Under the pieces are notes generated by a model, which had not been told where the DNA came from, did no database searches, and saw only the letters and a list, made by a program, of their open reading frames with translations. Both the position numbers and the translations under genes were made by a program. Shown in pieces: positions 15,654 through 22,304 of a stretch of DNA of 33,388 nucleotides (position 1 is its first letter; each line of letters begins with the position of its first letter). The stretch is taken from assembly GCA_002504525.1 (NCBI GenBank), contig DATD01000014.1, forward strand, positions 18,243-51,630. The letters run 5' to 3'. Source of the DNA: Methanomassiliicoccus sp. UBA345 (lineage in GTDB: Archaea > Thermoplasmatota > Thermoplasmata > Methanomassiliicoccales > Methanomassiliicoccaceae).

Positions 15654-15811
15654 CGTTTTCTCAGGGATGAAAGACCACTCTCTCTTTCCCTGGAGATATT
15701 TACTCTCTTAATAGGCTTATGGCAATCTGTTTCCTCGGATGCCCGGATTAGAGCAGAAGCTGACTCGTCGCTTCGTATCTCCAATGGCTTGTTGAATGAC
15801 ACAGTTGCCAC
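15641..15811 (-). CDS. Small probable antitoxin, 56 residues
   Basis: Short gene beginning GTG at 15811 with AGGTGA six bases upstream, a well-placed Shine-Dalgarno. The protein starts MATVSFNKPLEI, has an acidic helical middle DESASALIRASEET, and ends with a basic tail containing ESGLSSLRKRYSR. This layout, a short beta-like start followed by a charged tail, resembles the small proteins encoded just before GNAT toxins, and it overlaps the downstream GNAT frame. The antitoxin role is inferred from length, position and overlap; the DNA-binding fold is not certain. Confidence 0.6.
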   Translation of the reverse strand: MATVSFNKPLEIRSDESASALIRASEETDCHKPIKRVNISRERESGLSSLRKRYSR

Positions 15812-15817
15812 CTTGTA

Positions 15818-15858
15818 TCACCTATCCTACAGGTCATAGATGTTGTAATAAGATAAAA
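15818..15858 (-). promoter_or_regulatory. Promoter and ribosome binding site of the small-protein/GNAT pair
   Basis: On the minus strand TTTTATCTTA (15849-15858) is a plausible TATA box. It predicts a start near 15829, about 18 nt before the GTG, with AGGTGA (15818-15823) between them. Upstream, AACC-TTTT-GGTT (15888-15899) is a small inverted repeat that could be an operator. The surrounding 15812-15997 holds no other gene I can support. Confidence 0.4.
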
Positions 15859-15997
15859 GGGTGCCGTTTTACTGATACAATATAGTGAACCTTTTGGTTG
15901 GTATTTTGTATGCCAGATATGCAAATATCAGGAGTATGAAACGATTCTGGAAACGGCCCAAGTTCTTTCATATTAATTAAGGGGCTGGAGGTACAGC

Positions 15998-16043
15998 ATG
16001 GGTGATAAAGAATGCAAGTTCGGACATAAATTCTCCGTCCTCA
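15998..16043 (+). other. Possible gene remnant with intact ribosome binding site
   Basis: GGAGG (about 15987-15991) is followed seven bases later by an ATG at 15998 and codons MGDKECKFGHKFSV. The frame then runs straight into the reverse complement of the cbiO 3' end and stops around 16141 without resembling a protein. It looks like the front of a gene whose remainder was lost at the edge of the AT-rich island. It could equally be chance. Confidence 0.25.
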
Positions 16044-16907
16044 TCACCGCACGCGGCTCTCTTCCAGCATCGTCAGCGCCTCGTCTATGGTCAGCGGCAG
16101 CGGCCCCGTGCGGCCGGTGCGTTCCATCCATCGCTCCATGAGCCGCGGGACCGACGGTAGCTCCAGCCTCGCTTCGGTCAATATGTCCGGCCGCTCCACC
16201 AGTCCGCGGAAGGTGCCGTCGTACAGCACCGTCCGCTTGAGCACGATGACGCGATCCGTCAGCTCAAGGGCGACCGAGAGATCGTGGGTCGCGATGACCA
16301 TGGTCTTGTTGCGCAGCGGCATGAGAACGTTCACCAGGTCCCGCCTTCCCTGAGGATCGAGGTTGGCGGTCGGTTCGTCCAGCAGCAGGATGGGAGAGCG
16401 CATTGCCAGTATGCCGGCGATGGCCACTCGCTTCTTCTCTCCGAAGCTCAAGTGGTGCGGAGCGCGATCCTCATAACCGGCAATGCCGGCCGCCTCGATC
16501 GCTTCCCTCGTTCGGAGGGCAATCTCCTCAGGAGCGAGCTTCATATTGACCGGCCCGAAGGACACGTCGTCCACCACCCGGGGCATGAAGACCTGGTCGT
16601 CCGGATCCTGAAAGAGGAAGCCGACCTTGAACCGGGTCTTCTCCAGCGTCCTCTTGGTGACCTCCTCCCCGTCGATCCGTACCGTTCCGGACGTCGGGGA
16701 GTACAGCGAGGACATGATGTGCAGCAGCGTGCTCTTACCGGCGCCGTTCGGCCCGACCAGCGCCACCCTCTCCCCGGAGGAGACCGACAGCGTGACGTCG
16801 TGAAGCGCCTGCATGCCGTCATCGTAAGTGAATCCAACGTCCTGGAGTTGTATAGATATCAGAATGCTACCCCCATCTGGAGCAATATCGCGATTACGCC
16901 GACGCAC
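16044..16907 (-). CDS. cbiO: ECF-type nickel/cobalt transporter ATPase (CbiO/NikO)
   Basis: ATP-hydrolysing subunit of the CbiMNQO/NikMNQO importer. Walker A VGPNGAGKSTLLHI, Q-loop FQDPDDQVFMPRV, ABC signature LSFGEKKRVAIAG, Walker B ILLLDEPTANLD and the H-loop ATHD are all present, with a C-terminal region typical of cobalt ATPases. The first ATG, at 16907, overlaps cbiQ by 49 bases and adds about 15 residues unlike the family. Residues ISIQLQDVGFTYDDG, where the family begins, follow a CTG at 16862 that forms a CTGA overlap with the cbiQ stop, so the true start may be CTG. Confidence 0.93.
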   Translation of the reverse strand: MRRRNRDIAPDGGSILISIQLQDVGFTYDDGMQALHDVTLSVSSGERVALVGPNGAGKSTLLHIMSSLYSPTSGTVRIDGEEVTKRTLEKTRFKVGFLFQDPDDQVFMPRVVDDVSFGPVNMKLAPEEIALRTREAIEAAGIAGYEDRAPHHLSFGEKKRVAIAGILAMRSPILLLDEPTANLDPQGRRDLVNVLMPLRNKTMVIATHDLSVALELTDRVIVLKRTVLYDGTFRGLVERPDILTEARLELPSVPRLMERWMERTGRTGPLPLTIDEALTMLEESRVR

Positions 16908-17599
16908 ACGAACACTGCGCCCAAGGCGCCGTCCGCTGGACGCGCCTTGAACCTCCGGAGGGTGACCACCTCCCCGGTGAAGCCTCGGGCCATCAGCGCG
17001 TTGTAGATGTTCATGGCTCTGGCATTGGAACGCACGAAGACCATTCCCGCGGTGTACGAAAGGGTTTTGAACACATCACGCGACAGCAAACTGCCGCGCC
17101 CCGTGAAGCCTCTCGCCTTCCGCGCCATCTTCATCCTCTCCATCTCATCGATCAGCACGAATATGAATCGGTATGTGAAGAGCAGCAGGGAAGACATCAG
17201 AGCTGGGAAATGGAACCATCTCATCGCCTTGAGCAGATCGAACATCGGCGTGGTGGTGATAAGGAGCATCAAGGCGAAGATCGAGGAAACAATGCGCAGT
17301 GTCATGAGCAGCGCGGGCATCGGGCCGGAAGTGATGACCATGGCCAGCACCGGAAATATGATGAACGGGAGCGCCAGAACGATGCCCCCGCCCAGGTGTC
17401 GGAGCGGTACCCTGGAGAGGAGGAGCAACGCCGCCACGAAGGCGAATATGACCACCAACGGGGCGAGGTCCCGCATGAACGCCGTCACCACCACCAGGCC
17501 GATGACGCAGACCAGCTTGACCCGTGGGTCGAAGCCGTACCATCGGGAACGGACGGAGTACTGGTCGATCTCGCCGTGGTTCATGGGAGGCCACGTCAC
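16859..17599 (-). CDS. cbiQ: ECF-type nickel/cobalt transporter transmembrane protein (CbiQ/NikQ)
   Basis: Integral membrane T-component that couples the ATPase to the substrate-binding subunit. About 246 residues with four to five hydrophobic segments (VKLVCVIGLVVVTAF, PLVVIFAFVAALLLLS, IVLALPFIIFPVLAMVI, the FALMLLITTTPMF region, and one at the C-terminus). The two cytoplasmic coupling helices carry the Ala-Arg-Gly motifs, ARKARGFTG and LMARGFTG. The first codons overlap the end of cbiM and the stop overlaps cbiO, so the three subunits are co-translated. Confidence 0.93.
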   Translation of the reverse strand: MTWPPMNHGEIDQYSVRSRWYGFDPRVKLVCVIGLVVVTAFMRDLAPLVVIFAFVAALLLLSRVPLRHLGGGIVLALPFIIFPVLAMVITSGPMPALLMTLRIVSSIFALMLLITTTPMFDLLKAMRWFHFPALMSSLLLFTYRFIFVLIDEMERMKMARKARGFTGRGSLLSRDVFKTLSYTAGMVFVRSNARAMNIYNALMARGFTGEVVTLRRFKARPADGALGAVFVCVGVIAILLQMGVAF

Positions 17600-18525
17600 T
17601 GTGTTTCTGTCTCTTCAGCGGCCTTCCTTCGGCGGAAGGCGAGGTAGATCACGGCGAACACCGCCGCAAATCCGATGATGCCGGCCACCAAGGCCGAGAG
17701 GTAGTCCTCTCCGTATCCCATGAGGCCGCCGAAGAGAGGTGTTACTTCCTCCACGCCGGCCGCCTCCATGACGCTCTCCAGTCCGTCCCCCATTCCGGCT
17801 GAGAACATGAAGAACAGCACCAGGCCGATGCCGAACAGCACCGTGATGCCCAGGGCGGCGTTGGTGTACCTCTTCCTCGGGACCGGGACGGCGGTCGGAT
17901 CGCCTCGCACCATCTCCGGCGCGACCTTTGTGAGGTATGCGACGATGCCGCCGGTGATAAGCCCCTCGCCTATGCCTATCAGGGCATGATAGCCGAGCAT
18001 GGCCGGGATGGCCAAAGAGCCGGTGATGCCGTACGCTCCGCCCGAGAGGGTATAACTGGCCGATAGCTCAAAGGCGCAGGCGGCCGCACCGGCCATGACC
18101 GATGCCCAGGCCGCAACCGGAACGCTCCACGTCGAACGGCCCGCCAAGGCGAAGATGCCCCAGGCGGTCAGGGGCGCTATGATGGCCATGTTGAGGATGT
18201 TCAGACCGAGGGCGGTGATGCCGCCGTCGCCGAACATGAGGCCCTGGATGAGAAGTATGGCCGTCATCACCACCATGGCGGCGAGAGGGCCTAGCATGTA
18301 CACCGCCAGGGCGGCGCCGATAAGGTGCCCGGTCGTCCCGAAGCCAACCGGGAAGTTGAGCATCTGGGCCATGAATATTCCCGCGGCGAGCAGAGCCATC
18401 AGCGGAACGGCCTTCTGGTCGATCGTCCTGCCGACCTTTGCCATGGCGACCGCCAGAACGACGACCGCAACAGCCCAGCCCGCCAGGAACACCGCGGGGT
18501 CCATCAATCCATCGGGAATATGCAT
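17596..18525 (-). CDS. cbiM: Fused CbiM-CbiN-like (NikMN) substrate-specific component of the Ni/Co importer
   Basis: 309 residues. The N-terminal 210 or so form CbiM/NikM. The mature start MHIPDGLMDP provides the N-terminal Met/His2 metal site; LNFPVGFGTTGHLIGAAL and GDGGITALGLNILNM follow, and most of the rest is hydrophobic helices. After a basic loop, the last 100 residues add a CbiN/NikN-like module: one helix near residue 226, an extracytoplasmic stretch, and a final helix ending in FRRRKAAEE. Fusion of N to M is typical of NikMN. Nickel seems more likely given F430, but the cobalt/nickel choice cannot be read safely from sequence. First gene of the importer operon. Confidence 0.9.
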   Translation of the reverse strand: MHIPDGLMDPAVFLAGWAVAVVVLAVAMAKVGRTIDQKAVPLMALLAAGIFMAQMLNFPVGFGTTGHLIGAALAVYMLGPLAAMVVMTAILLIQGLMFGDGGITALGLNILNMAIIAPLTAWGIFALAGRSTWSVPVAAWASVMAGAAACAFELSASYTLSGGAYGITGSLAIPAMLGYHALIGIGEGLITGGIVAYLTKVAPEMVRGDPTAVPVPRKRYTNAALGITVLFGIGLVLFFMFSAGMGDGLESVMEAAGVEEVTPLFGGLMGYGEDYLSALVAGIIGFAAVFAVIYLAFRRRKAAEETETQ

Positions 18526-18537
18526 CAGGGTCCCTCA

Positions 18538-18585
18538 TAACACGAACATTCAATTCGTGTTACCGGATTGTGGATATCATATAAG
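18538..18585 (-). promoter_or_regulatory. cbiMNQO promoter with 25-bp palindromic operator
   Basis: TAACACGAA (18538-18546), a 7-bp spacer, and TTCGTGTTA (18554-18562) form a perfect 9+9 inverted repeat just upstream of the cbiM ATG. On the minus strand CTTATATGATA (18575-18585) is a clear TATA box. Its expected transcription start, near 18555, falls inside the palindrome, the position of a repressor operator. The arm sequence recurs as a half-site at the cfbA promoter and in a variant direct repeat before sirC. Confidence 0.65.
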
Positions 18586-18799
18586 TCCCTTCCGATTAAA
18601 TGGTCTGCGCTAGCGTATCGCTCATCGTGGCGAGATCCACATCTCAAGATGCCGCGGCCTCACCCATCTCCTCTCCTGCGGGCTCAGGACCTGGATTCCT
18701 CTTGCATCCGTGTACAATGGTGGCATATCGATCCGTTATCAGGGGAAAATGGTGAGATGAGGCCAACAATACAATTACATCGGCCGCTATCTTCGTGCC

Positions 18800-19372
18800 A
18801 TGAAGGTCATAGCGTTCAACGGCAGCCCGAGGAAGAGCGGCAACACTCACCGCGCGCTGCGCATGGTGCTCGATGAGCTGGAGAAGGAAGGCATCGAGAC
18901 CGAACTGGTGGAGATGGGCAGCGAGCCGGTAGCACCGTGCCAAGCCTGCGGGATATGCCGCCAGAGGAAGGACGGCAAATGCAAGATCACCGACGACCGC
19001 GTGAACGAGTACGTCGCGAAGATCGCCATGGCCGATGGCGTCCTGATAGGTTCGCCCGTCTATTACGGAACGATGAGCGCGCAGACCAAGGCGTTCATCG
19101 ACCGCGTCGGTTACGTGGGTGGAGCGAATGGCGGCATGTTCGCCCGTAAGGTCGGCGCTGCTGTCGCGGTCAACCGCCGTGCCGGGGCGCTTGCGACCTT
19201 CCAGGAGATCAACAACTTCTTCCTGATCGCCGAGATGATCGTGCCCGGCTCTTCCTACTGGAACGTTCTGGTGGGACGTGAGCAGGGCGATGTTGATTCC
19301 GACGGGGAGGGCAGGCGCATCATGAGCGACCTCGGACGCAACATGGCATGGCTGCTCAAGAGGATCGTCTAA
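18800..19372 (+). CDS. Iron-sulfur flavoprotein / NADPH-dependent FMN reductase family
   Basis: 190-residue flavodoxin-fold protein. FMN phosphate loop FNGSPRKSGNT at the N-terminus, and the compact cluster motif CQACGICRQRKDGKC (C-x2-C-x2-C-x6-C), as in archaeal iron-sulfur flavoproteins (Isf). GSPVYYGTMSAQTKAFIDR is the second FMN-contacting segment. It likely transfers electrons or reduces O2/H2O2 or quinones; the substrate is unknown. The ATG at 18800 lacks a strong Shine-Dalgarno. Convergent with a cysteine-rich regulator, sharing four bases at the stops, so the two may be functionally linked. Confidence 0.88.
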   Translation: MKVIAFNGSPRKSGNTHRALRMVLDELEKEGIETELVEMGSEPVAPCQACGICRQRKDGKCKITDDRVNEYVAKIAMADGVLIGSPVYYGTMSAQTKAFIDRVGYVGGANGGMFARKVGAAVAVNRRAGALATFQEINNFFLIAEMIVPGSSYWNVLVGREQGDVDSDGEGRRIMSDLGRNMAWLLKRIV

Positions 19373-20055
19373 TACTCCTCCTCGTGGGTCATCCGCATCA
19401 CCGGGAGGATGTTGAGCAGCAGCCTCGCCTCGGCCTTGCGTAAGTGCTCGGACAGCGTGGAGCGTGAAAGGCACAGGGCCTTGGCCAGCTCGTCGGCCGA
19501 TACCCGGGCGGGGGAATCGTAGTAGCCGCGCTCCAGCGCGGTTATCAGCGCGTCGATCTGCCTCTGCGTCAGGCCGTGCAGGATGTTGCCGACCGGCATC
19601 ATCATGTCCCTGGTGAACGACGGCAGGCCCAGCTGGCGCACCGAGCTGACGCGCACGGTGCCGCCCGCAGCAGATATGAGGCTGACGAGACGCGACAGGT
19701 TGGCCTTGTCCCACGAGAACACCCGGTATTTCTCCCATCCCATCTCCGCCACCGATGGCTGGGTGCACCAACAGTCGCATCGCGATATGAGGGAAGTGAC
19801 CGAGTCGGGCTTCACGTTGCGATCCCGTATCACTACCTCCAGGCGATTGGCCTGCTGCGATACCAGATCATGATCGAGCGAGGCCGAGAGCTCCCGCCGG
19901 AAGTCTTCCAGCTCCCCCTCGCGATCGCAGGTGACGACGGCGATGTGCATGGCCGTGGTATCCCAGGCAGTGATGTGGATGCCCGGATGGAGCTCCGTTA
20001 TGTTGCAGTAGGGGCAGTCATGCTTGACCTCCAGCACGGCCTCGTAGTTCGGCAC
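19369..20055 (-). CDS. Bat-type (HTH_10) transcriptional regulator with N-terminal cysteine clusters
   Basis: 228 residues. The C-terminal third is an HTH_10 domain: LTQRQIDALITALERGYYDSPARVSADELAKAL, then LSRSTLSEHLRKAEARLL as the recognition helix. The N-terminal sensor is not a PAS domain. It has CPYC (Cys14, Cys17) after His12, and a second cluster RCDCWC (Cys93, 95, 97), which suggests metal, cluster or disulfide sensing. It ends in TAG, overlapping the flavoprotein stop. A TATA-like TTTATCTC near 20082 (minus strand) fits its promoter. Similar regulators occur in methanogens, often near methyltransferase or redox genes; the regulon is unknown. Confidence 0.82.
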   Translation of the reverse strand: MPNYEAVLEVKHDCPYCNITELHPGIHITAWDTTAMHIAVVTCDREGELEDFRRELSASLDHDLVSQQANRLEVVIRDRNVKPDSVTSLISRCDCWCTQPSVAEMGWEKYRVFSWDKANLSRLVSLISAAGGTVRVSSVRQLGLPSFTRDMMMPVGNILHGLTQRQIDALITALERGYYDSPARVSADELAKALCLSRSTLSEHLRKAEARLLLNILPVMRMTHEEEY

Positions 20056-20517
20056 GACGGCTTATCAGCAAATGGGGAGATAAACCGTTCCACGCCGACG
20101 CCGTGCGCATCGCTGTCAAGCACCGTGCTAATCATTCTCGGCAAAGACCGCCGCAGGCCGGGTCAAAGGATATGGCCCCCTTACGTTCTACTCGGATTCG
20201 TAGGTGGACAAGATGTCATTCACTGCATCGTACGCGCTGACAAGCATGCCGGAACAGGAGATCGATCGCTACGTAAAGGACGAGCTGAGGGGGCAGTACG
20301 CTCTCCTCGGTGGACGCCATATTGTCATTGGCAAGAAGATGAGAGATGGGCGGAAGGGCCGCCCCATGCGGGGGTGGGCCGTCCGAGCCCTCCGCGCCGT
20401 GCTGCCAAGCAGGTCCTGAACACGAGGGCTGACCTCAAGACCACATGCCCTCTCGGGCATGCCCAAAACCTCTTGCTGTTTTCCCATTTCATTTCGCCCT
20501 CTTGCCATTTGGACATA
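20056..20517. other. Intergenic stretch with hairpins and one doubtful small frame
   Basis: No gene here is convincing. A plus-strand frame 20204-20419 (71 codons) has a fair front half, MSFTASYALTSMPEQEID, preceded by AGGTGG, but its second half is arginine-rich low-complexity sequence. Two hairpins stand out: GGGCGG/CCGCCC (20348-20353 with 20359-20364) and CATGCCC-TCTC-GGGCATG (20444-20461), a perfect 7-bp stem. These could belong to a small RNA or a terminator. They do not match RNase P, SRP or tRNA signatures that I can recognise. Confidence 0.4.
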
Positions 20518-21258
20518 ATGTCGAACACCAATATATTGCCGGCCGAATTGGCCAAGGTTCATAACACATCGCGGCATTTGACAGGCGTCATGGAGGTCGC
20601 GTCGGCAACCCGAGGTAGTCTGGCATTACCATTCTTCGCCGCCCTCGCGCTGGCCGCCGCCGTCATAGCGGTAATGGTCAGCTATTTCATCGATCGGGCC
20701 GACCTCCTGTACTCGCTCATTCTCCCGCTCTCGTACCTCCTGCTGGGCATCATAGTCAAGTATGGTGACGAGGCGTTCGACTCCGGCGTGTACTGCCAGA
20801 GGACGGCGTTCCTGTTGGCATTGCCGGCGGGCCTGTGGATGGGAGCCATGGCATTGCTCGACGAGGGCACCGCCGTCATCTTCATCGGCATGCTGCTCTC
20901 TCTCCTCGTGGCGGGCAAGTACGACAACATCGCCTTCCGCATTGCTTTCACGGCGGCGATGGTCCTCTCCATCGCCGCCCTTATCGTGTACGGGCACATC
21001 AACCTGGCAGCGATCGCAGTGGTCTTCATCCTCTCGTTCCTGGATGAGAAGGTGGATGCCCTTCCGGCCGATGACGATCATTCCCTGAAGGCAAACATCC
21101 TGCGCCAGCGCCCCCTGCTCAAGGTGGGCGTGCTCATTCTCTGCATCGTCGGAGCTCTGCCATCCTTCATTTACCTGTTCGCGTTCCTATCGTTCGACTT
21201 CGGTTATTCCATGGTCGATGTCGCCAGCACTTCGAGGTGTGACAATGGAAGAATATGA
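20518..21258 (+). CDS. Polytopic membrane protein of unknown function
   Basis: About 246 residues from the ATG at 20518 (MSNTNILPAEL); an ATG at 20590 is an alternative and neither has a strong Shine-Dalgarno. After a hydrophilic N-terminus there are about seven hydrophobic helices, among them LPFFAALALAAAVIAVMV, LILPLSYLLLGIIV, FLLALPAGLWMGAMAL, VIFIGMLLSLLVAG, MVLSIAALIVYG, AAIAVVFILSFL and VGVLILCIVGALPSF. No catalytic motif is recognised. Its last codons overlap the next gene (start 21245), so it may be coupled to the geranylgeranyl-reductase pair and act with membrane lipids, which is inference. Confidence 0.65.
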   Translation: MSNTNILPAELAKVHNTSRHLTGVMEVASATRGSLALPFFAALALAAAVIAVMVSYFIDRADLLYSLILPLSYLLLGIIVKYGDEAFDSGVYCQRTAFLLALPAGLWMGAMALLDEGTAVIFIGMLLSLLVAGKYDNIAFRIAFTAAMVLSIAALIVYGHINLAAIAVVFILSFLDEKVDALPADDDHSLKANILRQRPLLKVGVLILCIVGALPSFIYLFAFLSFDFGYSMVDVASTSRCDNGRI

Positions 21259-22303
21259 TGCTGTTATTGTGGGCGGAGGATGCGCCGGCACTTCGGCCGC
21301 CTTCTTCCTCAAGGAATACCGTCCGGAGATGAACGTTCTCCTCATGGACCGACTGGACGGTAAGAATTACGATCTCTATCACCGCATGTGCGGCGAGGCC
21401 GTCTCGGAGGCCGCTTTCCGCCAGCTGCGCCCGTTGAGGGCGGAGCACGTCGTGCACGACATCAACTACGTCGAGGAGATATGGCCGGGCGGGGTGGTCA
21501 TGGGCATCCGCCACAATGGGTACGTGATTGATCGGCCTAAGTTCCTGCGCTCGGTCCAGGGCCGCTACCTTGCGAAGGGCGGCATCATGGAGAAGGACGC
21601 CGTGCTATCCGTCCAGAGGGAGAACGGCCGATACACCCTCAGCTGCTCTTCCGGCAGCAAGGTCGCCGCAAAGTACCTCATCGGCGCCGACGGCGTCAAT
21701 TCCCGTGTCCGCCGCGAGGTCTTCGGCACCGAGCCGCCGGAGGTCATATGGACCGAGCAGTACATCGTTGACAAGGATCTTCCGAGCAACAAGATATCGT
21801 TCATCCAGGGACCGCAGTACAACGGCGGGTACCGCTGGGAGTTCCCGGCCGGCAAGCACGCGCGCATCGGGTTCCCGCGCGGGACCGACGTGGTCAAGGA
21901 GGACATCATCGAGAAGCACCGCCGCGCCATACCGACCGGCGGCCTGGACCGCATAACCGACGGCCGCTGCCTTCTGGTCGGCGACGCCGCGGCCATGCCC
22001 AACCCCCTCACATTCGGGGGCATCCGGGCCGCCCTGGTGTCCGGCAGGAAGGCCGCCGAGGCCGTGCTGTGGGATGACCCCGGAACGTACGAACGGTGGT
22101 GGCGTCCGTCCCTGTTCAACCACCCCAGCTTCATGAGGGCGTACCGGCAGTTCGCTGAACTGAACGAAGAAGGATACAAGGAATCGGCCCGCATGTTCGG
22201 CCGCGGCTCGCTTCCAGCATCCTTCTTCAAGGCCATGCTGATCTATCCCAAGTACAGGGGCCTTTACATGGCGTACGTCCGTTCCGCCATGGTGGGGTGG
22301 TAA
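21245..22303 (+). CDS. Geranylgeranyl reductase family FAD-dependent protein (first of a pair)
   Basis: 352-residue p-hydroxybenzoate-hydroxylase-fold flavoprotein. FAD dinucleotide motif AVIVGGGCAGTSAAFFL at the N-terminus, HRMCGEAVSEAAF (the CxGE-like region), LIGADGVNSRVRR for the second FAD contact, and LLVGDAAAMPNPLTFGG near residue 240. These proteins hydrogenate isoprenoid double bonds, such as archaeal ether-lipid chains or respiratory quinones; the substrate is not defined. The start at 21245 is set by GAGGTG upstream and the family N-terminus. Separated from the second copy by one base. Confidence 0.85.
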   Translation: MEEYDAVIVGGGCAGTSAAFFLKEYRPEMNVLLMDRLDGKNYDLYHRMCGEAVSEAAFRQLRPLRAEHVVHDINYVEEIWPGGVVMGIRHNGYVIDRPKFLRSVQGRYLAKGGIMEKDAVLSVQRENGRYTLSCSSGSKVAAKYLIGADGVNSRVRREVFGTEPPEVIWTEQYIVDKDLPSNKISFIQGPQYNGGYRWEFPAGKHARIGFPRGTDVVKEDIIEKHRRAIPTGGLDRITDGRCLLVGDAAAMPNPLTFGGIRAALVSGRKAAEAVLWDDPGTYERWWRPSLFNHPSFMRAYRQFAELNEEGYKESARMFGRGSLPASFFKAMLIYPKYRGLYMAYVRSAMVGW

Positions 22304-22304
22304 C

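Noticed and set aside
17738..17744. Another GTGTTAC inside cbiM
   Set aside because: It lies within coding sequence away from any promoter, so is taken as chance.
20204..20419. 71-codon frame with a fair ribosome binding site
   Set aside because: Second half is arginine-rich low-complexity over a hairpin; no family resemblance, so not listed as a gene.
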